Assembly: GCF_018342065.1 (NCBI RefSeq)
Contig: NZ_JAFDOE010000001.1
Span: 248,001-312,000 of the forward strand
DNA from: Citrobacter sp. FP75
GTDB lineage: Bacteria > Pseudomonadota > Gammaproteobacteria > Enterobacterales > Enterobacteriaceae
Length of the DNA stretch: 64,000 nt
Direction of reading: 5' to 3'
The notes under the pieces: model-generated
What the model was told of the DNA's origin: nothing
Seen by the model: the letters and a program-made list of their open reading frames with translations, nothing else
Databases searched by the model: none
Program-made: the position numbers and the translations under genes
In this document: piece by piece, positions 35,877 to 45,300 of the stretch
How the letters are laid out: the number at the start of each line of letters is the position of its first letter
How positions within the stretch are numbered: the stretch's first letter is position 1

Positions 35877-36305
35877 TTATTTATTGACTAGCAGACGCAC
35901 ATCATCAATATCGACCGCATCGGTAGTTTCCGCATTATATGTTGCCTGGAAATGTAGCATAAGGGGGCCGGTCCAGGAAGGATCAACAGTAAATGAAGTT
36001 GTTTCAGTAACCCAATCGATACTCATTTCTGAATTGAAAGGTTGGCTCCAATAAGTTGTATTGGTGTTCAACATCATTACAGAAACAGTACCACTGTTTG
36101 GGCCACGGCATTTAAACGTTAACAGACTTTGTTGCCCTGCATCTATACCAATTTGCTGCCAGGCTGATTCTGTAGCATTCACGTGAGCATAGTAGTTCTC
36201 TACTGTTTCCGAGTCATTCTGTACACCTGCAGAACTGTCAGAAAAAGACCAGGCATTGAGTTGTTCTGGGTTGAAATCGCCGTCATTGATAATATTAGTA
36301 ATCAT
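35877..36305 (-). CDS. Leaderless beta-sandwich protein, putative carbohydrate-binding or cargo protein
   Basis: A 142-residue acidic protein with no signal peptide or membrane helix. The sequence (LLTFKCRGPNSGTVSVMMLN, MSIDWVTETTSFTVDP, LMLHFQATYN...DAVDIDDVRLLVNK) is typical of CBM4/9-like jelly-roll domains, whose last strand often reads V.IDDVRL. GGAG lies 7 bases before the ATG. It heads the transcript that continues through the attenuator into the holin gene. A second exported cargo of the cluster is a plausible role; no family name can be fixed by eye. Confidence 0.65.
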   Translation of the reverse strand: MITNIINDGDFNPEQLNAWSFSDSSAGVQNDSETVENYYAHVNATESAWQQIGIDAGQQSLLTFKCRGPNSGTVSVMMLNTNTTYWSQPFNSEMSIDWVTETTSFTVDPSWTGPLMLHFQATYNAETTDAVDIDDVRLLVNK

Positions 36306-36866
36306 TTCTAATCTCCAGTTTTAATATGATGGTTATAATGTTACTGACTCAGTAACATGGGTTTAGATTAACAAATTTATATTCGATGAATTTCCAGCTT
36401 TTAGATAAGGTATGACTAAAAAATAGAAAAAAATAATAATATTTAGCGATTCTTTTTTTGCTAACGAGATCTGAGTTAGCCTCTGTATGTGCGGCACCAT
36501 AGAAGCTCGAGGTTCCCATGGTCGTGCATCTATTTCCCATTTGCTCCGAAGGATTAACAGCAATTCTGAACGGCATATTGATTGTAAACTTTATGTTACA
36601 CCTGACTGCAAACTAATGTAGTTGCATAATTTACGGAAATTTAAGTCTATTTTGGAATTTGTCGCTTCTAAACATTAATGCGGAATTCGCATTAAACGCA
36701 AGGTTGGTACTCAACGCTCTTGCGCAATAGTCAACTTTCGGCGGGTATGTCTTCAGCGCTGTGAATAGGTATGCGGCCGGGGAGATAAATGCGATGTTAC
36801 GTCCCGGTTTTGGCGCTGGAATGTTGTACAGTCATATAGGAATTTTAAAGCGATAAAGGAACTATC
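36306..36866. other. 561-bp AT-rich non-coding stretch
   Basis: No convincing gene. It should carry the promoter of the 142-residue gene (left) and of the zinc-ribbon gene (right). A 75-codon minus-strand frame at 36349-36576 lacks a ribosome site and any recognisable domain; it may be a decayed remnant. Confidence 0.4.
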
Positions 36867-37166
36867 ATGCACAGCATTACAACATTTTGTCCGTTCTGCC
36901 GATCTACCCTATTTGTCGGCGCTGAACGGTGTAGCAGTTGCGGGGCAACCATTGAATACGGTCGTATTCCACTTCGATACTTTTTTCTGCTTGTTGTACT
37001 GCTGTGGTTGATCATTGGTGGCGTTCACCTATTTTGTGACGACATCGGGCTCATGGATTTTATTGTACAACTGAGCATTGCGACAACGCTCAGCCTTGTT
37101 GTATGGGGGTGGGTAATCAGGAAGTTGCGAAAAAAATATACAGGCCGAATACGGTTTACTCGTTGA
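36867..37166 (+). CDS. Small zinc-ribbon membrane protein
   Basis: A 99-residue protein. The N-terminus has a four-cysteine zinc ribbon (CPFC at about 8-11 and CSSC at about 22-25), followed by two hydrophobic helices (about 39-56 and 65-82) and a basic tail. AAGGA lies about 8 bases before the ATG. The function is unknown. It stands on the plus strand 77 bp before another small membrane gene, and the two may form a unit. Confidence 0.7.
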   Translation: MHSITTFCPFCRSTLFVGAERCSSCGATIEYGRIPLRYFFLLVVLLWLIIGGVHLFCDDIGLMDFIVQLSIATTLSLVVWGWVIRKLRKKYTGRIRFTR

Positions 37167-37243
37167 GTGACCCGTTACGTCCTGGAATTTTCTGGGGGTT
37201 ACCGTAACGCGATAAATATCATTTTTAAAAGGATAAAGATTGT

Positions 37244-37606
37244 ATGCCAGTTAACGACATTGCTGTTTTGATATTCACGTTTATCGCAGCATGTGTGTTC
37301 ATTTTTTGCGCTGCCAACATTGTTGTGCAGGTAAAAACCCATGATCTCAGACGGCTACTTCAGGATGATTTTGATAAAGCCCGGCAAAAACTTGTGAATG
37401 AGTGGGAAGAGGCAAATCTAAAATATATGAATGAAATAGCAGGGTTAAAAATTGAAATAAAAACTATCAGGAATCAGATGGTGAAAAAAGAAGCTGTCGG
37501 TGAATATTTGAGCAGCGCAGAGGTTCTGAGTAAGAAAAATATTTCTGAGGATGATCCCCTATGTAGCCCGTCAAAACTTGATGGTGGAACTAATCAGCTT
37601 CATTGA
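37244..37606 (+). CDS. Single-pass membrane protein with coiled coil
   Basis: A 120-residue protein with one N-terminal membrane helix (about 6-28) and a charged helical region (about 32-90, DFDKARQKLVNEWEEANLKYMNEIAGLKIEIKTI) that should form a coiled coil, then a disordered tail. The topology recalls phage i-spanins (Rz), but it lacks clear family similarity and is on the strand opposite to the holin gene. AAGGAT precedes the ATG by about 10 bases. The function is unknown. Confidence 0.65.
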   Translation: MPVNDIAVLIFTFIAACVFIFCAANIVVQVKTHDLRRLLQDDFDKARQKLVNEWEEANLKYMNEIAGLKIEIKTIRNQMVKKEAVGEYLSSAEVLSKKNISEDDPLCSPSKLDGGTNQLH

Positions 37607-37647
37607 TTAAGCAAAAAACAGGAACTGGGAGCCTATCTATCCTGCGA

Positions 37648-38331
37648 TTACTCTGGCGGGCAGCTAGCGGCACTTTCCTGACGAGAGGGCGTACACAGAG
37701 TAATGATGTTTACATCATGCTGAAACCAGCGAACATTGACTTCCTGCCCGGCGAGGCTGGGCGAAAATGACGGCATGATTTGCATCGTTAAGTGTGTCGC
37801 TGTGAGTTCAATTATTTTGGCGCTGGCAAAACCCGGCAGCCCCGATGCCTGTGCGGAAAATGCTTTATACACGCTCTCTTTAGCGGAGAACGCCAGGGTT
37901 AAGGCGAGCGGAAAGGGCTCCGGGCTGATCTGTAAAAGCAGTTGTTCACGGTTGTCGACAATGCTGTCGGCCAGGTCAGCTGCAGTGTGGGGCGTAAAAA
38001 TAGCTTCAATGTCCAGCCCTACGGGGTGTGGCGAGACAACCGCCAGCGCGGTCGTGGCGCTATGGCTGATGCTGCCAAACAGACCTTCTGGCCACAATGG
38101 CTGGCGATGTTCGCCGATGCCGGGTACGGTTTTGAGGCCAAATTCACGCAGTGCCAGGACAGCGGCAATACGCCCCGCTAAATGTTCAGCTTTACGCTTG
38201 CGCCCACTGGATATCAACTGAGTGTGGTGGGGGAGCCATAGCAGATCGTGCTCATGGAAACTATCGGGATCAAACCCGACAATATGCAGCGTATGGTCTG
38301 CGAAAGGGAGTGGGGTGTGCGTTGTGCGCAT
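37648..38331 (-). CDS. entD: EntD, enterobactin synthase phosphopantetheinyl transferase
   Basis: A 227-residue Sfp-type 4'-phosphopantetheinyl transferase that converts the carrier domains of EntB and EntF to the holo form using coenzyme A. Motifs: GSISHSATTALAVVS, PVGLDIE (Mg2+-binding Asp/Glu) and FSAKESVYKAF. It is about 20 residues longer than the usual E. coli protein, mostly at the C-terminus. It follows fepA on the same strand, as in E. coli. It marks the return to backbone DNA after the AT-rich block. Confidence 0.94.
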   Translation of the reverse strand: MRTTHTPLPFADHTLHIVGFDPDSFHEHDLLWLPHHTQLISSGRKRKAEHLAGRIAAVLALREFGLKTVPGIGEHRQPLWPEGLFGSISHSATTALAVVSPHPVGLDIEAIFTPHTAADLADSIVDNREQLLLQISPEPFPLALTLAFSAKESVYKAFSAQASGLPGFASAKIIELTATHLTMQIMPSFSPSLAGQEVNVRWFQHDVNIITLCTPSRQESAASCPPE

Positions 38332-38343
38332 GGTTTCTTACGG

Positions 38344-38374
38344 TTTCCCTCTCCCCGCAACGAGGAGAGGGAAA
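38344..38374. repeat. Hairpin between fepA and entD
   Basis: An 11-bp perfect stem (TTTCCCTCTCC/GGAGAGGGAAA) with a 9-base loop lies in the 50-bp gap. A related CCCTCTCC hairpin occurs after cstA (60139-60161). It could act as an RNA-stabilising or partial-termination element. Confidence 0.55.
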
Positions 38375-38381
38375 AACGTTA

Positions 38382-40655
38382 TCAGAAGTGCGTGTTCACG
38401 CTCATGAACCATGTACGGCCCGGTTCGTTATAGGTGTGCGCGCCTGCGCCTGCCATATAGTTTCCGGTCACGATATCGCCCGTGGTCTGGGCATTACCTT
38501 CACGCCACAAACGTTTGTCAAAGACGTTATCCACGCCGCCGGTCAGGCTGACGTTTTTCATCACGTCCCAGGTCGCGCTCAGGCCGACAATGCTGTACGG
38601 ACTCACTTCACTTGCCGAGCTGCCGGTTACCGGTTTACCCTGGTAATCGTATTTCTTCGGCTGCTGTTTGCCGTACCAGGTGAAGGTTGACTGCAGTGAC
38701 AAATCTTCGCGTGCCTGCCAGCTCAGGGTTGAGTTCAGCGTGTATTCAGGAATAATCGACAGTCGCTCGCCGGTCTCTTTATTCTTACTTTGCAGCATGT
38801 AGGTGATGTTGTTGGTCCAGTTAACGGTTTCGCTAACCGGCACGTTCAACGTACCCTCCAGACCCTCAACCACCGCTTTAGGAATGTTTTCCCACTGATA
38901 GATATCGGTGTAAGTCGTCTTCCCTTTGCTGGTGATAGACGTTCTGTCGAACGGTACCGTACCCGCTTCAATCTTGTTGCGATAGTCGTTGCGGAACCAG
39001 GTGACACCAGCCAGCCAGCCGTCACGTTTGAACTCAAGGCCAATCTCTTTGTTGATACTGGTTTCGGCCTTCAGATCATCATTACCCATCATGTAGCAAC
39101 CAATGCCGGTCGCAGAGCCGGTGGCATAGCACCCCTGGCCTTTACTGTACAGGATATAGTTCGGGTTGAGCTGGTACAGGCTTGGCGCTTTATAAGCGCG
39201 TGCAATCCCCATCTTCAGGGTGAAATCATCGCCCAGACCTTGTGAGAGGTTCAGAGACGGGCTCCAGTTGTCGCCGACGATACTGTGGTGATCAAAACGC
39301 AGACCCGGCGTCAGCATGGTGCTGTCGGTCAGTTCCATGTTGTTTTCAGCAAACAGAGAGAAAATCTCTGCATCGGAGTACGGGCTGCGGTTGGTGCTGC
39401 TGGAGCCTGGAATATCACCGCCCATAAAGGTCTGCGAGTTGGACAGCATGTCCTTCATGCGCTGCTGGTTCCACTCGGTACCGAGCGTCAGGTTTTGGTT
39501 AACCAGCAGATCCAACGGAATGCTGATTTCACTGTGTAGCATGACGTCACTCAGGTCGGCATCGACATATTTTTGTGACGCATTCGGGTCGAAGATCCCT
39601 TCCGTACCACCCGCCAGACCTTCCGGCGTACGGGAGTTGCGCGTGTGTTCATACTGCACCCAGTTGCTGGTGGTGACGCCGTTATCCCAGCCGCCGTTCC
39701 AGGTCAGGGAGTAGTTCTGGCGATAAAGACGGTTGGTCTCTTTACCGTAGTTATCTTTCACCAGCTGGTTGGTGTTAGTGTTTTGCGTGTCACCCGCATA
39801 CAGGTTGCCCTGACGACTATAACCGGCTTCCAGTTCGAGAGACTGGAGCGGGGCGAAATCCCAGCGGACCATGCCGTTAATATCTTTGTTGATGACCCCT
39901 TCACGACCCGCAGGCAAAGTGTTGGCGTAGGTGCCGGTACGTTCTGACTGATGACCCTGGTTGATGTCCCATGCGTCAGCCTGGGTTTTATCGAGATTTC
40001 CGTACAGACGGAAGCTGAAATCCCCGCCCATTGGGCCGTTCAGGCTAAAGTTGGTGCGTTTAGTGGAACCTTCGTCTTTGTGTTCCGGGGCATTGAAATA
40101 GGTATCCCAGGAGCCGTGCCATTCGTTGCTGCCTTTTTTGGTGATGATATTCACCACGCCGCCAGCCGCACCGTTGCCGTAACGTGCCGCGGCAGGGCCG
40201 CGCAGCACTTCAATACGCTCGATCATTTCCGGCGGCACCCAGGCGGTATCACCACGGGTATCACGCTCGCCGCGCCAGCCCTGACGCACGGAGTTACGGC
40301 TGGTGACCGGCTTGCCGTCGATCAGAATCAGGGTGTTTTCTGGACCCATGCCGCGAATATCGATCTGACGGTTGTTGCCGCGTTGACCGCTGGTTGAGTT
40401 ACCGGTCAGGTTCACGCCTGGCATGGTACGAATGATTTCCGCCACATCGCGCGCGGGAGGATTCTTACGGATTTCATCAGCAGTGATGGTGGAAACGCCT
40501 GGTGCCTGCAGGTTCTGCTGGGCGGCGGTAACGACGATGGTATCTTCATGCGAGACGGTGGTGCTATCGGTTTTATCTTCTGCCATCGCTGGCAGCGCTA
40601 CTCCGTAAATCCCCAAATTGACCAATAAGGCCAGTGAATGAATCTTGTTGTTCAT
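38382..40655 (-). CDS. fepA: FepA, TonB-dependent ferric enterobactin receptor
   Basis: A 757-residue outer-membrane receptor. Signal peptide about residues 1-25 (ending PAMA), TonB box DTIVVTA at 38-44, plug domain with NRQIDIRGMGPENTLILIDGKP and the RGPAAARYGNGAAGGVVNIITKK segment, then a 22-strand barrel ending in F. It imports Fe-enterobactin using TonB-ExbBD energy, and in E. coli also admits colicins B and D. It is divergent from fes, with Fur-box-like sequence between. The length is slightly above the E. coli 746 residues because of loop insertions. Confidence 0.97.
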   Translation of the reverse strand: MNNKIHSLALLVNLGIYGVALPAMAEDKTDSTTVSHEDTIVVTAAQQNLQAPGVSTITADEIRKNPPARDVAEIIRTMPGVNLTGNSTSGQRGNNRQIDIRGMGPENTLILIDGKPVTSRNSVRQGWRGERDTRGDTAWVPPEMIERIEVLRGPAAARYGNGAAGGVVNIITKKGSNEWHGSWDTYFNAPEHKDEGSTKRTNFSLNGPMGGDFSFRLYGNLDKTQADAWDINQGHQSERTGTYANTLPAGREGVINKDINGMVRWDFAPLQSLELEAGYSRQGNLYAGDTQNTNTNQLVKDNYGKETNRLYRQNYSLTWNGGWDNGVTTSNWVQYEHTRNSRTPEGLAGGTEGIFDPNASQKYVDADLSDVMLHSEISIPLDLLVNQNLTLGTEWNQQRMKDMLSNSQTFMGGDIPGSSSTNRSPYSDAEIFSLFAENNMELTDSTMLTPGLRFDHHSIVGDNWSPSLNLSQGLGDDFTLKMGIARAYKAPSLYQLNPNYILYSKGQGCYATGSATGIGCYMMGNDDLKAETSINKEIGLEFKRDGWLAGVTWFRNDYRNKIEAGTVPFDRTSITSKGKTTYTDIYQWENIPKAVVEGLEGTLNVPVSETVNWTNNITYMLQSKNKETGERLSIIPEYTLNSTLSWQAREDLSLQSTFTWYGKQQPKKYDYQGKPVTGSSASEVSPYSIVGLSATWDVMKNVSLTGGVDNVFDKRLWREGNAQTTGDIVTGNYMAGAGAHTYNEPGRTWFMSVNTHF

Positions 40656-40836
40656 TGTGTGTCCTGCTTTCTTTTAGCCACGTGAACCAATATGCCGTTG
40701 TGGGGCATTTGGCCTGATGTCGCCCGCTCCTGCGAAAACCATCCGTTCCAGAAAAAGTTCGCAGCGTCAGGTCGGTTTATAAGTGGTGAAAAACTGTACG
40801 CGCTTCCCACAGCGCGACAATACGCTATTGCAAATG

Positions 40837-40866
40837 CAAATAGTTATCAATAATATTATCAATATA
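40837..40866. promoter_or_regulatory. Fur box(es) in the fepA-fes divergent region
   Basis: Overlapping GATAAT-like hexamers (AATAGTTATCAATAATATTATC) match the known Fur site position between E. coli fepA and fes. Both genes should be iron-repressed. Confidence 0.8.
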
Positions 40867-40907
40867 TTTCACGCTAGATCATAAAATTTCACAGTAAACA
40901 TGGGGTT

Positions 40908-42125
40908 ATGGCGGTGACGACGTTAAAGATGGGAAGCGAGGCGTGGTGGCGGTCGAAAAAAGGCCCGGAGTGGGAGCGTGAAGACAACGGAAAATATCGG
41001 GTAACTTTTTGGTGGCGTGACCCGCAGGGAACGGAAAAACGCTCCACTACCCGTCGCGTGTGGGTCTACATTACCGGTGTGACCGACCACCATCAAAATG
41101 CTATTCCCCAGTCGATGCAACGCATTGATGGCACAAATGTTTGGTGCTGGAGTATTACCCTGAACGCCCACTGGCGCGGGAGCTATTGCTTCATTCCTTC
41201 TGCACGCGACGACATTTTTGCCGGGCTGAACGCAGGTGAAACTCCGGACAGAACGTTACTGCGAGAAGGCTGGCGACAGTTGTTACCGCAGGCTATCGCC
41301 GATCCGCTCAATCCTCAAAGCTGGCAAGGCGGGCGTGGCCATGCAGTGTCTGCGCTGGAAATGCCGGACGCGCCCGTACAGCCGGGCTGGGATCGTCCTG
41401 AGAAACCCGATTCCCCTGCCGTTTGCCTGCAATGGCACAGCGCGAGGCTCGGCAATACGCGCCGCGTGTGGGTCTTTACCACCGGCGAAGCGGAGCCTGA
41501 GGAACGTCCACTGGCCATTCTGCTGGACGGACAGTTTTGGGCGCAAAGTATGCCTGTCTGGCCCGTGCTGACCTCACTTACCCGACGACATCAGCTCCCG
41601 CCTGCCGTTTATCTCCTGATTGATGCCATCGATACGCCTCATCGCAGTCACGAGCTGCCATGCAACGCAGATTTTTGGCTGGCGGTGCAACAAGAGTTAC
41701 TGCCGCTGGTGAAAACGACCACCGCGTTCAGCGACGATCCACAGCGCACGATCGTTGCCGGGCAAAGCTTTGGCGGCTTGTCATCGTTGTATGCCGGGCT
41801 GAACTGGCCGGAACGCTTTGGCTGCGTACTCAGTCAGTCAGGATCCTACTGGTGGCCGCACCGTGGTGGTCATCAGGATGGAGTTATCATTGAGCAACTG
41901 AAGACCGGAAAGGTAAGCGCTCAGGGGCTGCGTATTGTTCTGGAAGCCGGTATTCGCGAACCGATAATTTTTCGCGCCAATCAGGCGCTCTACGCGCAGT
42001 TGCCCTGTGCGCCACAGTCTATTTTCTGGCGTCAGGTTGAAGGTGGACATGATGCACTTTGCTGGCGCGGCGGTTTGATGCAAGGGCTAATGACGCTCTG
42101 GCAGCCGCTCACTGACACGATTTAA
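40908..42125 (+). CDS. fes: Fes, ferric enterobactin esterase
   Basis: A 405-residue cytoplasmic esterase that hydrolyses Fe-enterobactin to release iron. An N-terminal Ig-like domain (SEAWWRSKKGPEWER...RVWVYITGVTDHHQN) is followed by an alpha/beta hydrolase. The nucleophile motif is GQSFGGLS and the C-terminal His is in EGGHDALCWRGGL. The ATG at 40908 gives an N-terminus that aligns with E. coli Fes. It heads the fes-ybdZ-entF operon under the Fur site. Confidence 0.95.
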   Translation: MAVTTLKMGSEAWWRSKKGPEWEREDNGKYRVTFWWRDPQGTEKRSTTRRVWVYITGVTDHHQNAIPQSMQRIDGTNVWCWSITLNAHWRGSYCFIPSARDDIFAGLNAGETPDRTLLREGWRQLLPQAIADPLNPQSWQGGRGHAVSALEMPDAPVQPGWDRPEKPDSPAVCLQWHSARLGNTRRVWVFTTGEAEPEERPLAILLDGQFWAQSMPVWPVLTSLTRRHQLPPAVYLLIDAIDTPHRSHELPCNADFWLAVQQELLPLVKTTTAFSDDPQRTIVAGQSFGGLSSLYAGLNWPERFGCVLSQSGSYWWPHRGGHQDGVIIEQLKTGKVSAQGLRIVLEAGIREPIIFRANQALYAQLPCAPQSIFWRQVEGGHDALCWRGGLMQGLMTLWQPLTDTI

Positions 42126-42155
42126 CCGGACGATGTTCCACGACAGGAGTTGAGT

Positions 42156-42374
42156 ATGGAATTCAGTAACCCCTTCGATAACCCTCAGGGCCAGTTTTAC
42201 ATTCTGCAAAATCCCCAACGTCAGTTTAGCCTTTGGCCGCAGCAATGCTCGTTGCCTGATGGCTGGAATATCGCGTGCGAACCGCAATCCCAGGAAGCCT
42301 GTCAACAGTGGCTGGCGGCGAACTGGACCACGCTGACGCCGGCACAGTATGCCGATACACAGGAGGCAAAATGA
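42156..42374 (+). CDS. ybdZ: YbdZ, MbtH-like protein
   Basis: A 72-residue MbtH-family chaperone that binds and activates the adenylation domain of EntF. The family signature NPFDNPQGQFYILQN...SLWP...LPDGW is present. AGGAG lies 6 bases before the ATG at 42156; a TTG two codons earlier is not needed. Its stop overlaps the entF start (ATGA), so the two proteins are made together. Confidence 0.95.
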   Translation: MEFSNPFDNPQGQFYILQNPQRQFSLWPQQCSLPDGWNIACEPQSQEACQQWLAANWTTLTPAQYADTQEAK

Positions 42375-45300
42375 CTCAGCGCTTACCGTTAGTTGCGGCC
42401 CAGCCGGGGATCTGGATGGCGGAAAAACTCTCCACTTTGCCTTCGGCGTGGAGCGTCGCACACTACGTGGAATTAACCGGTGAACTTAACGCGCCTCTGC
42501 TGGCAAAAGCAGTCGTCGCCGGCTTGGATCAGGCCGATACCCTGCGCATGCGGTTTAGCGAAGACAACGGCGAGGTCTGGCAGTGGGTTGATCCAGCGTT
42601 CACTTTCGTGGAGCCTGACATTATCGATGTCCGTGAAAAGGCCAGTCCACACGACGCCGCGCGTGCGTTGATGCAGGCCGATCTGCAGCAAGACATACGC
42701 GCCGATGGCGCAAAACCGCTGGTCTGCCATCAGCTTATTCAGGTGGAAGATAACCGTTGGTACTGGTATCAGCGTTATCATCACTTACTGGTGGATGGCT
42801 TCAGTTTCCCGGCAATTACCCGCCAGATAGCGGCAATTTACCGGGCATGGCAGCGTGGCGAACCCACGCCTGCATCGCCTTTTACGCCCTTCGACGAGGT
42901 AGTGGAAGAGTATCAACAGTATCGCCACAGCGAGGCGTATCACCGTGACGGCGCATTCTGGGCCGGGCAGCGAGAACAGCTGCCACCTCCCGCTTCGCTA
43001 TCGAGTAAACCATTACCGGGAAGGGCGGCCAGCGCGGACATTATTCGTATGCAGTTGACCGCGCCCGACGGCGCATTCCGCCAGCTTGCCGCGCGTATGC
43101 CTGACGTTCAGCGTGCAGATTTAGCGCTGGCACTGGTGGCGTTATGGCTGGGGCGTTTATGCAGCCGGATGGATTATGCCGCCGGGTTTATTTTCATGCG
43201 CCGCATGGGATCGGCGGCGTTAACGGCAACCGGACCCGTGTTGAATGTTCTACCGTTCGGCGTACATCTTGATGCAGCGGAAAGTCTGCCCGAACTGGCA
43301 AAACGACTGGCCGGTCAGCTTAAGAAAATGCGTCGTCATCAGCGTTATGATGCGGAGCAAATTGTGCGAGATGGCGGGCGGGCAGGTGGTGAAGAGGCGC
43401 TGTTTGGTCCGGTACTGAATGTGAAAATCTTTGACTATCAGCTGGATATCCCTGGCGTACAGGCGCAAACCCATACGCTGGCGACGGGGCCGGTTAACGA
43501 TCTCGAACTGGCGCTGTTCCCGGATGAAAACGGCGGCCTAAGCATTGAGATCCTCGCCAATAAACAGCGCTACGATGAAGCGACGCTGGCCCAACACGCG
43601 CAGCGGTTAACCGCGCTGATGAGACAGTTTGCCGAAAATCCGGCGCTGCGTTGTGGTGATGCCGACATGCTGTTGCCGGTGGAACAGGAACAGCTGGCGC
43701 AAATAAACGATACGGCCGTTGATATACCCTTCACCACGCTCAGTGCGCTGGTGGCGGAGCAGGCCGCTAAAACACCGGATGCGCCAGCGCTGGCTGACGC
43801 CTGTTATCAGTTCAGTTATCGCGAAATGCGTGAGCAGGTCGTGGCACTGGCAAAGGTGCTTCGCGAACGCGGCGTACGACCGGGTGACAGCGTTGCCGTG
43901 GCACTGCCGCGCTCTGTTTTCCTGACGCTGGCGCTGCACGGTATTGTTGAAGCCGGTGCCGCCTGGCTGCCGCTGGACACCGGCTACCCGGACGATCGTC
44001 TGCGGATGATGCTGGAAGACGCGCGCCCCACGCTGTTGATAACCACCGATGAACAACTGTCTCGCTTTCGCGATATTCCGGGGCTGGACAGCATGTGCTA
44101 TGACGCGCCGCTGCCGGGTGGGGATACCTCGCCGTGCGTATTATCGCGCCCAGAGCATACCGCCTATATCATCTTTACCTCGGGATCGACCGGCAGGCCC
44201 AAAGGGGTGATGGTGGGGCAAATCGCCATCGTTAACCGCCTGCTATGGATGCAAAACCACTACCCGCTGACCGCCGATGATGTGGTGGCACAAAAAACGC
44301 CGTGCAGTTTTGATGTCTCGGTGTGGGAATTTTTCTGGCCCTTTATTGCCGGGGCAAAGCTGGTGATGGCAGAGCCAGAGGCGCACCGTGATCCGCTGGC
44401 GATGCAGCAGTTCTTCGCCCTGTATGGGGTGACGACCACGCACTTTGTGCCGTCGATGCTGGCGGCATTTGTTGCATCACTCACGCCGGAAACGGCGCGG
44501 GAAAGCTGCGCCACGCTGAAACAGGTGTTTTGTAGCGGCGAAGCCCTACCAGCAGAGTTGTGCCGTGAGTGGGAACAGTTGACCCACGCACCACTGCACA
44601 ATTTGTACGGTCCGACCGAAGCGGCGGTGGATGTCAGCTGGTATCCGGCATGCGGGGAAGCGCTTGCCGCTGTAACCGGCAACAGCGTGCCGATTGGCTA
44701 TCCGGTCTGGAATACCGGTCTGCGGATCCTTGATGCCATGATGCGTCCGGTGCCTGTTGGTGTGGCGGGCGATCTGTACCTGACCGGGATCCAACTGGCG
44801 CAGGGGTATCTGGGCCGACCAGACCTGACAGCAAGCCGCTTTATTGCCGATCCGTTTAACGCCGGTGAGCGCATGTATCGTACCGGGGATGTGGCGCGCT
44901 GGCTGGAAAATGGCGCGGTGGAATACCTCGGGCGCAGTGATGACCAGCTTAAAATTCGCGGACAGCGTATTGAGCTTGGTGAGATTGACCGGGTGATGCA
45001 GCAACTGCCAGATGTCGAGCATGCCGTGGCCCATGCCTGCGTATTCAATCAGGCGGCAGCGACAGGCGGCGATGCACGCCAGCTGGTGGGGTATCTGGTG
45101 TCGCAATCGGGTTTACCGTTGGATGCTTCTGCATTACAGGCGATCCTGCGCGAAAAACTGCCCGCACATATGGTGCCGACGGTGCTGTTGCAGTTGACGG
45201 AATTACCGCTTAACGCCAATGGCAAGCTGGATCGTAAAGCATTGCCGATGCCACAGCTGACGCCGCGCGTGGCAGGACGTGCGCCGCGAGCGGGCACTGA

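Noticed and set aside
29532-36305. Prophage or prophage remnant
   Set aside because: Only lysis-type genes are present; no structural, replication or integration genes, and the lysis genes alternate with secreted-type enzymes and a LysR regulator. A domesticated cassette fits better, though phage ancestry is likely.
36349-36576. 75-codon minus-strand frame upstream of the 142-residue gene
   Set aside because: No ribosome site, no similarity recognised, unusual Tyr/Phe-rich tail; treated as non-coding.
37244-37606. Rz-type spanin of the holin cluster
   Set aside because: The topology is similar, but no family sequence, no overlapping Rz1-type lipoprotein and opposite strand; left as unknown.
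42275-42370. N-terminal extension of EntF
   Set aside because: Lies inside ybdZ in another frame; the ATG at 42371 has AGGAGG and matches the E. coli protein (Ser1006 numbering fits).
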